Assembly: GCA_029570835.1 (NCBI GenBank) | Contig: JAKPTX010000242.1 | Location: 1 to 43,964 of the forward strand | From: Bacteroidota bacterium | GTDB taxonomy: Bacteria; Bacteroidota; Bacteroidia; Bacteroidales; WCHB1-69 | Reading direction: 5' to 3' | DNA length: 43,964 bases | Shown: positions 43,635-43,964 of the stretch, piece after piece | Layout: every line of letters begins with the position of its first letter | Numbering within the stretch: the stretch's first letter is position 1 | The notes under the pieces: generated by a model | Database searches by the model: none | Seen by the model: the letters and a program-made list of their open reading frames with translations, nothing else | What the model was told of the DNA's origin: nothing | Translations under genes and position numbers: made by a program

Positions 43635-43964
43635 TTATTTTTTTGCAATAATTCTATTTTGAAAACGTACATCTATCATTTTATATCGGTCTTCACCGGT
43701 AGTGGGTAATACAGAAAGATTAAACTCTTTAATTTTAAAAACTTTCTCATCAATATTAGAACTGTTTCCTACCAAAACATTAATTTTACCCTCTTTATGA
43801 ATCATCTCAATCTCTTTATTTTCATTGACATAGAGTTGAGAATAAAGGGATTGACATAGAGTATCTTCAACCATTATCTTGGCAATAGTGTGTAGATCTT
43901 GTATTAATTGAGGTTGTTTATGAATTTGATTTGTGTCAGAGTTATATTCAGGGATATGTCCATT
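43635..43964 (-). CDS. ftsQ: Cell division protein FtsQ, C-terminal part
   Basis: Partial gene: the frame is open to the window edge, so the start lies outside. The 109 visible residues are the end of the FtsQ beta domain, with the segments VLVGNSSNIDEKVFKIKEF and DVRFQNRIIAKK. Position directly before ftsA is the standard dcw-cluster order. The protein is a bitopic inner membrane component of the FtsQLB complex. Confidence 0.85.
   Translation of the reverse strand, partial: NGHIPEYNSDTNQIHKQPQLIQDLHTIAKIMVEDTLCQSLYSQLYVNENKEIEMIHKEGKINVLVGNSSNIDEKVFKIKEFNLSVLPTTGEDRYKMIDVRFQNRIIAKK

Noticed and set aside
43635-43874. A complete 79-residue gene starting at ATG 43874
   Set aside because: The frame continues open to the window edge and matches the end of FtsQ; it is a partial gene.

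Overview
The window is AT-rich chromosomal DNA from a member of the Bacteroidetes, most likely the order Bacteroidales. Several things point there. Promoter-like boxes follow the TAnnTTTG pattern, in the best cases with a TTG/TTTG about 17-20 bases upstream. Shine-Dalgarno sequences are mostly missing. One protein ends in a type IX secretion (T9SS) sorting domain. The gene set (ComEB-type dCMP deaminase, acyl-ACP thioesterase, OmpA lipoprotein with a coiled coil, LytTR regulator, flippases) is typical of the phylum. I cannot name a genus. I see no rRNA, tRNA, CRISPR array, transposase or phage gene.

Layout. 1-379: gene-free, with 7-bp tandem repeats. 380-3683 (-): acyl-ACP thioesterase, then a lipoprotein beta-mannosidase. 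3866-4885 (+): a seven-repeat lipoprotein. 4917-13087 (-): a compact six-gene surface-polymer operon (Wzc-like chain-length protein, saccharopine-dehydrogenase-like enzyme, flippase, two ATP-grasp ligases, Wzy/ligase-like membrane protein) with no recognisable glycosyltransferase. 13185-13297: a perfect 20-bp inverted repeat carrying two divergent promoter boxes. 13797-16657 (-): propeller-like protein, OmpA lipoprotein, mutY. 16796-21957 (+): polyprenyl synthase, PBP2, RodA, mannose-1-phosphate guanylyltransferase, closed by a strong terminator. 22002-25995 (-): an export operon of a T9SS cargo protein, a lipase-like hydrolase and a PQQ-repeat lipoprotein. 26322-28999 (+): pgk, DUF177, rpmF, rdgB. 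29029-33007: an MmeI-type restriction-modification gene plus a small exported protein, bracketed by two inverted copies of a ~145-bp repeat, between rdgB and truB. 33040-38084 (-): a seven-gene operon of envelope and housekeeping genes (P-loop kinase, LPG-synthase-like membrane protein, rfaE2, divergent M23/LysM protein, dCMP deaminase, uppP, truB). 38192-43964 (-): the end of the division cluster (ftsQ partial, ftsA, ftsZ), then a flippase and a LytTR protein.

Most of the window builds the cell envelope. RodA/PBP2, UppP, FtsQAZ and the polyprenyl synthase serve peptidoglycan and lipid-carrier metabolism; ManC and RfaE2 make nucleotide sugars; two flippases, the Wzc-like protein and the Wzy-like protein serve surface polymers. 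The best candidates for something new are the inverted-repeat restriction cassette and its heptamer repeat family, the glycosyltransferase-free double ATP-grasp polymer locus, and an M23 protein that keeps its zinc ligands but lacks both catalytic histidines.
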